A stretch of 64,000 nucleotides of DNA from Ochrobactrum sp. Q0168 (GTDB lineage: Bacteria > Pseudomonadota > Alphaproteobacteria > Rhizobiales > Rhizobiaceae), in the NCBI RefSeq assembly GCF_016427605.1, contig NZ_JAELXQ010000001.1, positions 436,860 through 500,859 on the forward strand, written 5' to 3'. Position numbers and translations under genes: made by a program. Each line of letters starts with the position of its first letter. Position 1 is the first letter of the stretch. Below, one piece after another: positions 19,352 to 28,121 of the stretch. Under the pieces are notes generated by a model. It was given only the letters and a program-made list of their open reading frames with translations. It had not been told where the DNA came from and did not search any database.

Positions 19352-19765
19352 GGCAATTCCTTGATTTCACCGCTTGATCAAAGCGATGCACTTTGTCTTA
19401 GACTTTAGGCTGAAATAATAACATTAGCAAAAAATTAAATAAATGGGATTCGCCCGGCCAAATATTAAATTCGTTTCATGTATAAAGCATGGAAAACTTG
19501 ATATAATTATTCAATTTTAAAAATAGGCCAACACGACAAGTCCAGGAAATCCAAAATGTTAGGTAAAAACAGTCTCTAAGATCTTTTTTACCCGTGTTCG
19601 ACATCTCCCTCGTATATTAGCACAAGCTAACAGTAGACAGGATACACCTATCGTGGGATATATACGGCTGCATCCCATTTGATGAAAATTGTCTTGAATT
19701 TCCGGCAAGAATATTAAATCGCACTTGCTAAAACACCTCCAAAATAACCAACAGGAGGCAGTCGC
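19352..19765. other. AT-rich intergenic region between divergent genes
   Basis: About 410 visibly AT-rich bases between the AraC gene (minus) and a small secreted-protein gene (plus). It must contain both promoters. No repeat or RNA gene is recognised. Confidence 0.4.
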
Positions 19766-20071
19766 ATGGACAATGTATTTTTCAATGCTGTACGCCGTGA
19801 AAGCGTAAAGTGGGTAGCAACAGCGGCAATAGGTCTTGCAGCTTCTCTGTGCCTGTCTGCAAATGCGCAGGCCAAAGATAAATACAAGCCGAAGAATGAC
19901 ACGCAGTCTGTTTACCTCGTCAAGTATCGCGTCAACAACGAAGTCCGTTACAATAAGAACCCAATGGGCAAGGTCATTAAAGTCTCGGCTTCGCAATATT
20001 TCGGCGGCAATTCCTATGTCTGCACGCCGAGTGGCTTTGGTCAAAAGTCGCGCTGCTTCACGCGTGACTAA
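19766..20071 (+). CDS. Small secreted hypothetical protein
   Basis: A 101-residue protein with a signal peptide (hydrophobic VATAAIGLAASLCLS, probable cleavage after ANAQA at about residue 36) and a basic mature part with two cysteines (SYVCTPSGFGQKSRCF) likely to form a disulfide in the periplasm. AGGAGG lies ahead of the ATG at good spacing, so translation is well supported. No family recognised. A longer frame on the opposite strand is its shadow. Two large inverted repeats follow its stop. Confidence 0.75.
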   Translation: MDNVFFNAVRRESVKWVATAAIGLAASLCLSANAQAKDKYKPKNDTQSVYLVKYRVNNEVRYNKNPMGKVIKVSASQYFGGNSYVCTPSGFGQKSRCFTRD

Positions 20072-20081
20072 TAATGTTCGT

Positions 20082-20144
20082 GGTCTGGATCCGACATCTG
20101 CATCCGCTGCTATTCGAGGATGCAGATGTCGGTCTCCGCAGACC
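20082..20144. repeat. Inverted repeat / hairpin 1
   Basis: A perfect 15-base stem (20091-20105 with 20118-20132) around a 12-base loop, extended by an outer GGTCTG / CAGACC pair. It lies just after the stop of the small secreted-protein gene and could terminate or protect transcripts, though no T-run follows. Confidence 0.7.
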
Positions 20145-20145
20145 A

Positions 20146-20198
20146 CCAGTCCGCCAACTTCGCTGATGCACTCCTAACGCACGAAGCTGGCGGACTGG
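20146..20198. repeat. Inverted repeat / hairpin 2
   Basis: A 17-base stem (20146-20162 with 20182-20198) with one mismatch and a 19-base loop, adjoining hairpin 1 and ahead of the converging DUF995 gene stop. Confidence 0.7.
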
Positions 20199-20223
20199 TT
20201 TCCCCGCCTGATGTCGTTCTGCG

Positions 20224-20742
20224 CTAACGGGCCATTGCCTTTATGCGCACCAGTCCCTTGCCCACCAGATCGCCGCGCACGAGCTTTCGTGCTTCATCGG
20301 TTGGTTGCGAAGGATTGCTCTGGAAAACGTACCATTTGTCTCCGATAGAACGCTTTTGGTAAATCACGCCCGCTTTCTCGCGATGAAGAAAACAGGTCGT
20401 GTTTCCAACGCCACCGGATCTGTCACGCCAGTAAGCCTGCATGCAGAGCTTGCCGCCATTGGTGGCATACCAGCGTCCTTCGCCGTAAGACCAGGCTTTC
20501 CCCTTCTGTGACCAGGCTGAAAACTCATGGCCTTCCGCAGAAAAAAAGCCGCCGCCATCCTTCCATTTCCATGTCTTGCCCGCATAGATTCCCTCAAGGG
20601 CCTGTGCGGACATTGGTGATGCAGCAGCGGCCTGTCTGGCCGTTGCGTCGTCTACTTTTGGCTTGGGTGCAGCTTCGGCGGCACCGGCCATCAGGAGTAC
20701 GGACAGCGCCGCACTCACAGCTGTGAAACGGATCGAAAACAT
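20224..20742 (-). CDS. DUF995 secreted protein (operon copy 2)
   Basis: A 172-residue exported protein: signal peptide residues 1-24 (cleavage after AEA), then a DUF995-type domain with LEGIYAGKTWKWKDGGGFF, WYATNGGKLCMQAYWR, TTCFLHREKAGVIYQKR and KWYVFQS. Two cysteines probably form a disulfide. Function is unknown; the family is frequent next to rhizobial exopolysaccharide genes. It is the last gene of the polysaccharide operon, 33 bases after the GH26-like gene, and is paralogous to the protein at 21734-22306. Confidence 0.82.
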   Translation of the reverse strand: MFSIRFTAVSAALSVLLMAGAAEAAPKPKVDDATARQAAAASPMSAQALEGIYAGKTWKWKDGGGFFSAEGHEFSAWSQKGKAWSYGEGRWYATNGGKLCMQAYWRDRSGGVGNTTCFLHREKAGVIYQKRSIGDKWYVFQSNPSQPTDEARKLVRGDLVGKGLVRIKAMAR

Positions 20743-20775
20743 TTTGCTTTCCTGTCCAATCGTTCGAGTTTCAGT

Positions 20776-21720
20776 TTAATCCAATGGGTGGTTCGCAACG
20801 CGCCAGTCAGGCCGTCCGACACCCCTTGGCCAAGGGTAGACTTCGCGGTCGTTAAAGTAGACAACGGCTGTCAGTTCCGGGAATTCAGGTTGAGGCTTGT
20901 TCGCCTCTGCTGCCCAGGCCCGAACATAGTCATCGCTGCCTTCATAGCCGAGTTCCGCGATCACGATCGGCTTGTTGAAGGCCACCACGCGGTCGTAACC
21001 GGGTTTCGCGCGCTCGACGAAACTGGTGGCGCGCCCGAGCTCCAGCTTGTCATAAGGTTCATAACCGAACACCGAGAGGCCGATCACATCCACAAATGCA
21101 TCACCCGGATAATAGGCCTGAAGCCCTTCTTCGCCCTTCGGCGACCACATATATTTGGCGTTTGGCAGTGTTTTCCGGCAGACCGTCACGGCATGCTGAT
21201 AAGCGGCGACGTATCCCTGCGGCGACCAGTAAGACCAGGTGAACTGGCCTGTCTTGTCATCCATTTCCTGAGCCCAGCGAATAGTTACCGGGCTTTTCAG
21301 CTTCGACGCCGCCGAGCAGACAGCGGCCATGTTGGAGTCGTAGCGACCATTCTCAATACCGCTCAGCAGTGCATCGGGTGCAACGCGCCAGTCGCGCGCC
21401 CATGACCATGGCTCGATGGTGATCAGCAGATCACGACCGCGTTCCCGCGCATAGGCATCAGCCGCACTCAGGCTCGTCAGATCCACATCTTCCCATGGCA
21501 AGAACAGATGTTCGATCTTCGAATTGGGATCATTGGTATAATCCCCATGCGGGTCATAAGCGCCGGGGGTGATCGACTTCGGCGTTATGACTGGTCGCTT
21601 GTCGTGGAACAGATTGCGCGTATCCACCGTCGCACCCGAAACACCGCTTGCGGCATAGACAGCGCTGGAAACGAATGCTCCGCAGAGCAAAATGGAAGCT
21701 ATCTTGTAAGGGGTTTTCAT
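20776..21720 (-). CDS. GH26-like secreted glycosidase
   Basis: A 314-residue exported glycoside hydrolase with a signal peptide (about 1-23) and a single TIM-barrel domain. RWAQEMD (Glu152, predicted acid/base) and IAELGYEG (Glu256, predicted nucleophile) fit the clan GH-A/GH26 pattern, as do PWSWARDW and VDVIGLSVFGY. Substrates in this family are beta-mannan or mixed-linkage beta-glucan; here the substrate is most likely the polymer made by the same operon, for trimming or release. It lies between the two DUF995 genes, 13 bases after the first. Confidence 0.82.
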   Translation of the reverse strand: MKTPYKIASILLCGAFVSSAVYAASGVSGATVDTRNLFHDKRPVITPKSITPGAYDPHGDYTNDPNSKIEHLFLPWEDVDLTSLSAADAYARERGRDLLITIEPWSWARDWRVAPDALLSGIENGRYDSNMAAVCSAASKLKSPVTIRWAQEMDDKTGQFTWSYWSPQGYVAAYQHAVTVCRKTLPNAKYMWSPKGEEGLQAYYPGDAFVDVIGLSVFGYEPYDKLELGRATSFVERAKPGYDRVVAFNKPIVIAELGYEGSDDYVRAWAAEANKPQPEFPELTAVVYFNDREVYPWPRGVGRPDWRVANHPLD

Positions 21721-21733
21721 GGCCCCCTCCCTT

Positions 21734-22306
21734 CTATTGTTTTGGCGTTTGCGGAATTTCTGCGTCCGCTTTCAATTCGCCATTCTTTTGTTCCGTTGAA
21801 AGACTGATCGAAATAAGCTTGCGCGCCTCGTCGTCCGCACGACCATCTGCGTGACGGAAGACATACCAGACGCCGTCGGGCTCGCGCTTCTGATAGACCA
21901 CACCATCGCCGATACGGTGCGAAAAGCATGTCTTCACCGGAAACTTGCCCTTTTCGGTGTGCCAGTCAGCCTTGAAGCACATCCGCCCGGTCTCGGTAAT
22001 CATCCAGCGACCTTCCGCCCAGGCTTTGCCCTTCTCGCCATCGACGCGCGCCGTAAAACGGCGATCCGTACTCACCATCTGGCCGGAACCGTCGGTCCAC
22101 TGCCAGTTTTTGTCGCGGTAGAGCACATAGATTTCAAACGGCGTCATCACGCGCGTCCCGGCGGGAATATTATCGCCCGGCATGGTGGCTGCATCGTTGG
22201 CGCCTGCCGCGAGACCCGTCATGGCAGCCGTCAGTGCCACAAATGCCAGAGCCAGCTTGCTCCGGCGGTTAAGAGAGCGGCCAGCATCAAACATCGATAG
22301 TTTCAT
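21734..22306 (-). CDS. DUF995 secreted protein (operon copy 1)
   Basis: A 190-residue protein with an N-terminal signal or anchor (about residues 15-35: LALAFVALTAAMTGLAAGA) and a DUF995-type domain (LYRDKNWQWTDGSG, GRWMITETGRMCFKADW, KTCFSHRIGDGVVYQKR, WYVFRH). The ATG at 22306 is chosen because GGGAGG stands ahead of it. Its start overlaps the end of ugd by 20 bases, so the two are translationally coupled. Function unknown; a role in export or modification of the polysaccharide is inferred only from context. Confidence 0.82.
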   Translation of the reverse strand: MKLSMFDAGRSLNRRSKLALAFVALTAAMTGLAAGANDAATMPGDNIPAGTRVMTPFEIYVLYRDKNWQWTDGSGQMVSTDRRFTARVDGEKGKAWAEGRWMITETGRMCFKADWHTEKGKFPVKTCFSHRIGDGVVYQKREPDGVWYVFRHADGRADDEARKLISISLSTEQKNGELKADAEIPQTPKQ

Positions 22307-23723
22307 TTGATCCTCCCACAATTTTAAGATTGCGCGCGCCCGCCTGGGGTTCTTGTGGTTGGCGGACGCGCGCCTGCGGCAGCAAGTTTGTTGGTTTTAT
22401 TTCCTGCCGCAGATGAACGGGGCGACCGATGGTCGAAACACGAAAGCCAAGCCTTTCGGCCATCGCCCGGGAAAAGACATTTCTGAGATCGACGAGAACA
22501 GGCTGGTGCATCAGCCGCTTCATGCGAACGAGGTCGAGCTTGCGGATGCTGTCCCATTCGGTCACGACAACGGCGGCGTCGGCATCGGCCACACAGTCAT
22601 AGGCGTTCTCGCAAAACTCCACATCGCCGAGGATGCGACGTGCATTTTCGATGCCGACCGGATCATGCGCCTGAATACGGGCGCCAAAACGCTGCAAGGT
22701 TTCGATCAGCGGAATGGACGGCGCATCGCGCATATCGTCCGTATCGGGCTTGAATGTCAGCCCGAGCACGGCAATGGTTCGACCCTCGATATCGCCGCCA
22801 AGCGCATCCATGACCTTCAGCGCCATGCGGCGCTTGCGCGCTTCATTGGCTGTCACGGTTTCCTCGACCAGACGCAGAGCTACGCCATGGTCCTGCGCGG
22901 TGCGCAGCAACGCAATCGTATCCTTCGGAAAACAGGAGCCGCCATAGCCGGGACCAGCATTCAGAAAACTGGTACCGATCCGCTTGTCCAGCCCCATGCC
23001 CAAAGCCAGATCAGAAACGTCGCTTCCAACTTCCTCGCAAAGATCGGCGAGTTCGTTGATGAAGGTGATCTTGGTGGCGAGGAAAGCATTCGCCGCATAT
23101 TTGATCAGTTCGGAGGTGCGGCGCTGCGTCACCACGATGGGCGTCTGGTTTGCTTCGAGCGCCGCGCTATAAAGCGCGACCAGAAGCTTGCGTGCGCGCT
23201 CGTCCTCCACGCCGATCACGACGCGGTCGGGTTCCAGAAAATCACGAATGGCGACGCCTTCGCGCAGAAACTCCGGATTGGATGCAACCGAGAATGTGCC
23301 GGGCTTGCGCACAGAGCCGATGATCTTCTGCACCACATCGCCGGTCCCGACCGGAACGGTGGATTTCACCACAACAACCGTGTTGTCATCAATGAGCGGC
23401 GCAAGTTCACGCGCCGCCATATAGACGAAAGACAGGTCCGCATCGCCATGGCCAGCCCGTGCAGGCGTGCCGACGGCGATGAGCACAAGCTCAGCGCCTT
23501 TGACGGCTTCGGCCAGATTGCAGGTGAAGCTGAGACGGCCGAAGGCAAAGTTGCGTTCGACCAGTTCGTCCAGCCCCGGTTCGTAAATAGGCACAACGCC
23601 GCGTTCCAGTCCCGTTATCTTCTGCGCATCCTTGTCCACGCAGACGACCTCATGTCCCCAGGCAGCGAAGCAGGTGCCGCTGACCAAACCGACATAACCC
23701 GTTCCAATCACAGCGATCTTCAT
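22287..23723 (-). CDS. ugd: UDP-glucose 6-dehydrogenase
   Basis: A 478-residue enzyme that oxidises UDP-glucose to UDP-glucuronate with two NAD+. The Rossmann motif GTGYVGLVSG is at 7-16, the catalytic Cys264 sits in GGSCFPKD, and the second nucleotide domain has GLTFKPDTDDMRDAPS. The start is the ATG at 23723 (GAGGCGGG upstream); the frame runs open further but without family sequence. About 45 extra, glutamine- and arginine-rich residues extend the C terminus past the usual end. It supplies the substrate of the decarboxylase at the head of the operon. Confidence 0.95.
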   Translation of the reverse strand: MKIAVIGTGYVGLVSGTCFAAWGHEVVCVDKDAQKITGLERGVVPIYEPGLDELVERNFAFGRLSFTCNLAEAVKGAELVLIAVGTPARAGHGDADLSFVYMAARELAPLIDDNTVVVVKSTVPVGTGDVVQKIIGSVRKPGTFSVASNPEFLREGVAIRDFLEPDRVVIGVEDERARKLLVALYSAALEANQTPIVVTQRRTSELIKYAANAFLATKITFINELADLCEEVGSDVSDLALGMGLDKRIGTSFLNAGPGYGGSCFPKDTIALLRTAQDHGVALRLVEETVTANEARKRRMALKVMDALGGDIEGRTIAVLGLTFKPDTDDMRDAPSIPLIETLQRFGARIQAHDPVGIENARRILGDVEFCENAYDCVADADAAVVVTEWDSIRKLDLVRMKRLMHQPVLVDLRNVFSRAMAERLGFRVSTIGRPVHLRQEIKPTNLLPQARVRQPQEPQAGARNLKIVGGSNETIDV

Positions 23724-23742
23724 AATAAGTCCCGCCTCTTCG

Positions 23743-25593
23743 CTAGTTGTTTTCGTTGTTGGACCCATTGGACGGTGTCTCACGCCAACGTGGGTTGAAT
23801 ATCGTTCTGTGAACATCTCGCCCGCCGACGCCTGCTCCAGCGACTGAGAACCGGTCTTCAAACAGGGTGAAACTCTTCGTGCCCCAGGCCAGCGCTTCGA
23901 TGCCATCGCGTCCGCGTTCGGCAGTGGTGATACCTGTCACAGCCACGAGCACCATGAAGCTGCTGGCCAAGGCAGAGCGGTAGAACCCGCTCTTCGCACG
24001 CACCTTGTTTTCGCGGGCGTGCTGCACGATGATGACCACCATCAACATGAGATAGGCGCATGTGTTGATGATCGAGAATGCGTAGAAGCCGCGTATCTGG
24101 GCCGCGTCCTGCACCAGCAAAACCGGCAGGATGGAAAGCAGCGCGATCAGGCCATAGGGCGCCAGCAGACGAAACGGAACCGGATCGACTTCCGAAGCGC
24201 CTTTGGGCGTGACACGAAAATCAACGAATGAACCGGTCATCCAGTCGCGGATCGCAGCGAGTGTTCCCGCCATGGCCCACGGCCACCGTGCGAGCAGAAA
24301 CAATGTGGCTTCCCAGCTGAATACCTTGGCGTCGACAGGACGGAAGGTCTTGCTTGACCGCCACCACAACGCCAGCAACAGCATCATGACCGACTGCGGC
24401 AGGAAATGGAGCAGAAAGTCGGGATAAGTCACGCTGACGAAATTGTCGCCGGAAACCAGAATGATGATGGGCAGCAGGAAACCCAGCAGCAGAAAGAAGG
24501 CGTAGAGTGGATACCACAGCTGCGAAAACAGAAACTGGAACTTGAGACGCAGCGGCAGGCGACCAATCAGCTTCGGCGTATACTGCAACAGCAGCATCAC
24601 CAGACTGCGCGACCACTGAAACTCCTGTGTTACCAGATCGCCGAACGTCCGTGGACCGTCGCCATGCGCGATGGCATCCAGGGCATGGACACCGCGCCAG
24701 CCATGAGCGTTCATGAAAAGCGTGGTCGAGTGATCTTCGGCCGGCTCTGGTCCAAGACCGCCGATTTCCCTTAGCGCAGCCGTCCGCACTGCATAATGCG
24801 AGCCGATGCAGAGCGGGGCAAAGCCGCCATTGTAACCGGCCTGCAGGGAGCCATGCATGCTCGCCTCGACATAAAGGCGTCCGCGTGCCGACCAGCTTTC
24901 ATGCGCATTTCGGTCGCAGATGCTCGGTGCTGAAACATACCCGACTGCTGGGTCCGCGAACGGACGCAGAATATTGTAGAGATAATCGGGCTCCGGCACA
25001 TGATCGGCGTCGAGCTGCGATACGAAGTCATAACGGTCATAACCGTAATGATCGTAGAAGAATGCGAGATTGCCTTCCTTGCAGCGTGTACGGCGCGGCC
25101 ATGTCTGCCGGTGATAGTCTGCACGTCCCTTGCGCGTCGATACGAATACGCCATGTTCGCGGCACCAAGCCAGCGTGGATGGCGACGGGTCTTCGTCCGC
25201 AAGCCAGGTATCGTGTGGCACGGTCTGCGCCAACATGGCCAGCAAGGTTTCCGCCACCACTTCAAACGGCTCGGATGGTGCCTTGGTAACCACCATTGCA
25301 ACCCGGCTGCCTTCCGGCAGTCGCAGCGAGCCCGTCGGTCGCGAGGCATGAAAAAAGATCAGGATGAAATAAAGCGGCAGTATGGTCACCCAGGCCAGCA
25401 GCGCCGTGACCAGAATAGAACCAACGAGGTGGACGTGCTCGGCGCTGATCAGCCACCATTGCCAGAAATAGGCGATAGCCATGGCCCATGCGGTGATGCC
25501 GATGATATATTCCACCCGCTTGCGGCCCGTGAAAATCGGCGTCAGCAATGGTTCCTGATTATCTGCGACAGGAGCGACCCGAGGCGTTTTCAT
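23743..25593 (-). CDS. Cellulose-synthase-like GT2 glycosyltransferase
   Basis: A 616-residue inner-membrane family 2 glycosyltransferase, predicted to polymerise and export a surface polysaccharide. Two N-terminal helices (about 30-50 and 57-82) precede the catalytic domain with DAD (195-197), the AED acceptor motif (285-287) and QEFQWSR (323-329, the Q-x-x-R-W-like motif of processive enzymes, with R replaced by Q). Five or six more helices follow. No PilZ domain is present, so c-di-GMP control would have to act elsewhere. It overlaps the epimerase gene by four bases (ATGA). Confidence 0.9.
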   Translation of the reverse strand: MKTPRVAPVADNQEPLLTPIFTGRKRVEYIIGITAWAMAIAYFWQWWLISAEHVHLVGSILVTALLAWVTILPLYFILIFFHASRPTGSLRLPEGSRVAMVVTKAPSEPFEVVAETLLAMLAQTVPHDTWLADEDPSPSTLAWCREHGVFVSTRKGRADYHRQTWPRRTRCKEGNLAFFYDHYGYDRYDFVSQLDADHVPEPDYLYNILRPFADPAVGYVSAPSICDRNAHESWSARGRLYVEASMHGSLQAGYNGGFAPLCIGSHYAVRTAALREIGGLGPEPAEDHSTTLFMNAHGWRGVHALDAIAHGDGPRTFGDLVTQEFQWSRSLVMLLLQYTPKLIGRLPLRLKFQFLFSQLWYPLYAFFLLLGFLLPIIILVSGDNFVSVTYPDFLLHFLPQSVMMLLLALWWRSSKTFRPVDAKVFSWEATLFLLARWPWAMAGTLAAIRDWMTGSFVDFRVTPKGASEVDPVPFRLLAPYGLIALLSILPVLLVQDAAQIRGFYAFSIINTCAYLMLMVVIIVQHARENKVRAKSGFYRSALASSFMVLVAVTGITTAERGRDGIEALAWGTKSFTLFEDRFSVAGAGVGGRDVHRTIFNPRWRETPSNGSNNENN

Positions 25594-26579
25594 GATCGCG
25601 CCTCCAGACCGAAGAACGGAGCAGCGGTACGAATAATCGTATCGAGATCGGAATGAAGTGTCCTGAAGCCTAGCTTTTCTGCAGCTTCAGCCGGGTCAGC
25701 GTAGAGTACTGGCGGATCACCTGCCCGGCGTGCGCGCATTTCGACCGGCACTTGACGTCCCGTCACCCGCCCGATGGCATCGACGATTTCCTTGATTGAC
25801 GTGCCGCGCCCGGTTCCAAGATTGAGAATCAGATTACCGCCGCCATTCACCAGATGTTCGACAGCCAGTACATGGGCCCGCGCCAGATCGACTACATGGA
25901 TATAGTCGCGAATGCAGGTGCCGTCCGGCGTATCGTAATCATCGCCGAAAACTTCAAGCACATCAGCGCTTCCCGCAGCCGCCAGCATGGCGCGCGGGAT
26001 AAGATGCGTTTCGGGATCGTGCTTTTCGCCCAGTTCCCCGTCGATATCCGCGCCGCACGCGTTGAAATAACGCAGCGCCGCATAACGCATCCCATAGGCT
26101 GTCGAATAATCGGCAAGCATATGTTCTGCGATCAGCTTGGTTCGCCCATAAGGATTGATCGGACGCTGCACCTCGCCTTCGCGGATCGGCAGGCGATCCG
26201 GAATGCCATAGGTCGCGCAGCTGGATGAGAAGATGATCGGACGACCGCCCGTCAAACGGCAAGCTTCCAGAAGCGATTGCGTGCCGCAGACATTGTTCTG
26301 GTAATATTTGGCTGGGTCGGTGACGGATTCACCGACATAGGCCGAAGCCGCAAAATGAATGACTGCAACAGGATCATAGGTCTCAATCGCTGCGATGAGC
26401 TTTTCCTGCGAGAGAATATCGCCTTCGACGAATTCGCCCCAACGTACCGATGCCTTGTGACCGGTCGACAGATTGTCATAGACGACCGGGGAAAATCCGT
26501 GCCCGGCCAAAAGCTTGGCCGTATGGCTACCGATAAAGCCAGCACCGCCGGCAACGAGTACGTTTCGCCTGGTCATCAT
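25590..26579 (-). CDS. UDP-sugar 4-epimerase (GalE/Uxe type)
   Basis: A 329-residue extended SDR with NAD motif GGAGFIG (11-17), Ser in SSSCATYG and catalytic YGRTK (144-148). GalE homologs interconvert UDP-glucose/UDP-galactose; in S. meliloti the homolog next to Uxs also interconverts UDP-xylose and UDP-arabinose. Because it follows the decarboxylase with a four-base overlap here, I favour the UDP-xylose 4-epimerase (or bifunctional) role, but sequence alone cannot separate them. Confidence 0.88.
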   Translation of the reverse strand: MMTRRNVLVAGGAGFIGSHTAKLLAGHGFSPVVYDNLSTGHKASVRWGEFVEGDILSQEKLIAAIETYDPVAVIHFAASAYVGESVTDPAKYYQNNVCGTQSLLEACRLTGGRPIIFSSSCATYGIPDRLPIREGEVQRPINPYGRTKLIAEHMLADYSTAYGMRYAALRYFNACGADIDGELGEKHDPETHLIPRAMLAAAGSADVLEVFGDDYDTPDGTCIRDYIHVVDLARAHVLAVEHLVNGGGNLILNLGTGRGTSIKEIVDAIGRVTGRQVPVEMRARRAGDPPVLYADPAEAAEKLGFRTLHSDLDTIIRTAAPFFGLEARS

Positions 26580-27589
26580 GCCACCTCAACAAGCTCTCCC
26601 GAAGGTCGGACCAGCTGGCGCTCAAAGTAGGAAATCGTCGACTTCAGCCCTTCGGTGAGGGCAATCGCCGGTTCCCAGCCAAGCTCGCGCTTGGCAACGG
26701 TGATGTCCGGGCGACGCTGACGCGGGTCATCGGTTGGCAGCGGACGTTGTACAATCCGCGATGACGAACCGGTCAAAGCTATGATCTGTTCTGCCAGTTC
26801 ACGCACCGTGAATTCGCCGGGATTGCCGAGATTAACCGGCGTGTGAATGGCAGGCTGACTGCCCATCAAGCGGCAGAAGCCTTCGATGAGATCATCGACA
26901 TAGCAGAAGGAACGCGTCTGGGAGCCATCGCCGTAGATGGTGATGTCATCGCCCTTGAGGGCTTGCACGATGAAGTTGGATACGACGCGGCCATCATCCG
27001 GGCGCATGCGCGGACCATAGGTGTTGAAGATACGCACGATGCGAATATCGACGCCGTATTGCTTATGGAAATCGTAGAACAGGGTTTCAGCCGACCGTTT
27101 GCCCTCGTCATAACAGGAGCGCGGACCAAACGAATTGACGTTGCCCCAATAGGATTCCGGCTGCGGATGCACCTGGGGATCACCATAGACTTCAGATGTC
27201 GAAGCCTGAAAAATCCGTGCCTGATAATGGGCGGCCAGTTCCAGCAGATTGAGCGAGCCGATAACGCTCGTCTTCATGGTGTGCACCGGATCGGCCTGAT
27301 AATGCGGCGGCGAAGCCGGGCATGCCAGATTGTAGATTTCATCAACCGGCAGATCGAGCGGATGCACAATGTCATGGCGAACGAAGCTGAATGTGTCATA
27401 ACGCAGCAGATTGCGCAGGTTTTCGATACGCCCCGTGGAAAAATTATCGACGCAGATAACGAAATTGCCTTCGCGCAGAAGCCGCTCGCAAAGATGCGAT
27501 CCGAGGAAACCCGCACCGCCAGCAACAAGAATCCGGCGTGTCGGCATACGTTCTGCAAATATACTCGAAGATTTGAAGATGATGCTCAC
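26576..27589 (-). CDS. UDP-glucuronate decarboxylase (UDP-xylose synthase)
   Basis: A 337-residue extended SDR that converts UDP-glucuronate to UDP-xylose. Visible are [10 protein letters not shown] (24-33), the subfamily-typical [12 protein letters not shown] (87-98), STSEVYGDP (131-139) and catalytic Y160-D-E-G-K164. The start is a GTG at 27589 with GGGAGG five bases upstream; the ATG at residue 15, where homologs often begin, lacks a good site. It is the first gene of the seven-gene operon, with 430 non-coding bases upstream. Confidence 0.92.
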   Translation of the reverse strand: MSIIFKSSSIFAERMPTRRILVAGGAGFLGSHLCERLLREGNFVICVDNFSTGRIENLRNLLRYDTFSFVRHDIVHPLDLPVDEIYNLACPASPPHYQADPVHTMKTSVIGSLNLLELAAHYQARIFQASTSEVYGDPQVHPQPESYWGNVNSFGPRSCYDEGKRSAETLFYDFHKQYGVDIRIVRIFNTYGPRMRPDDGRVVSNFIVQALKGDDITIYGDGSQTRSFCYVDDLIEGFCRLMGSQPAIHTPVNLGNPGEFTVRELAEQIIALTGSSSRIVQRPLPTDDPRQRRPDITVAKRELGWEPAIALTEGLKSTISYFERQLVRPSGELVEVA

Positions 27590-28019
27590 AAAAACCTCCC
27601 GCGATACTCATCCGGTTTATGTCAATTCTTCAAATGCAAAGGACATCCCCCAGCGTCCACATAGCAGCGGCCACTTTGAACATTGTTTTCGGATGCCCTT
27701 TATTAGATGATTGACGATAACCGCACGGACTGGCTCTGTCGTTAGCGTAGAATCCTGAAACTTATCCGCGCGTCCAAATCTTCATAGAAACGAGACGAAA
27801 AGACTTTTCTGCCGAGAAAATTGAAATGCAGGCGATCTTAGCCCCAAGAATTGACAGTGAAAGGTCCCGAAGCCGCTCGTTAATAACCACCGGTCCGGGA
27901 GCATCTGGCGTTTCATGCAGTTCGCGTCAGATTTAGCTTGGTTTATGAAAATAAGTCATTGATGCGATTGCGAGGTTCAGCTAGAAACGCGGCAGAACAG
28001 GCTTTCAGCCGTCCAGTTT
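27590..28019. other. Upstream region of the polysaccharide operon
   Basis: About 430 bases without a gene, between tRNA-Arg and the operon. It must hold the operon promoter on the minus strand and is where binding by the CuxR-like regulator would be expected. I see no clear inverted or direct repeat. Confidence 0.45.
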
Positions 28020-28096
28020 GCACCCGTAGCTCAGCTGGATAGAGTGCTGCCCTCCGAAGGCAGAGGTCACAGGTTCGAATCCTGTCGGGTGCGCCA
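28020..28096 (+). tRNA. tRNA-Arg (anticodon CCG)
   Basis: A 77-base tRNA cloverleaf: acceptor GCACCCG / CGGGTGC, D-arm AGCTCAGCTGGATAGAG, anticodon stem CTGCC/GGCAG with loop CTCCGAA giving anticodon CCG (reads CGG), T-arm with GGTTCGAATCC, discriminator G and encoded CCA at 28094-28096. Confidence 0.97.
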
Positions 28097-28121
28097 TTTT
28101 CCAGATAGCTCTAAAATTTGC

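Noticed and set aside
19559-20146. A 195-codon frame on the minus strand
   Set aside because: It is antisense to a small secreted-protein gene that has a signal peptide and a strong ribosome-binding site.
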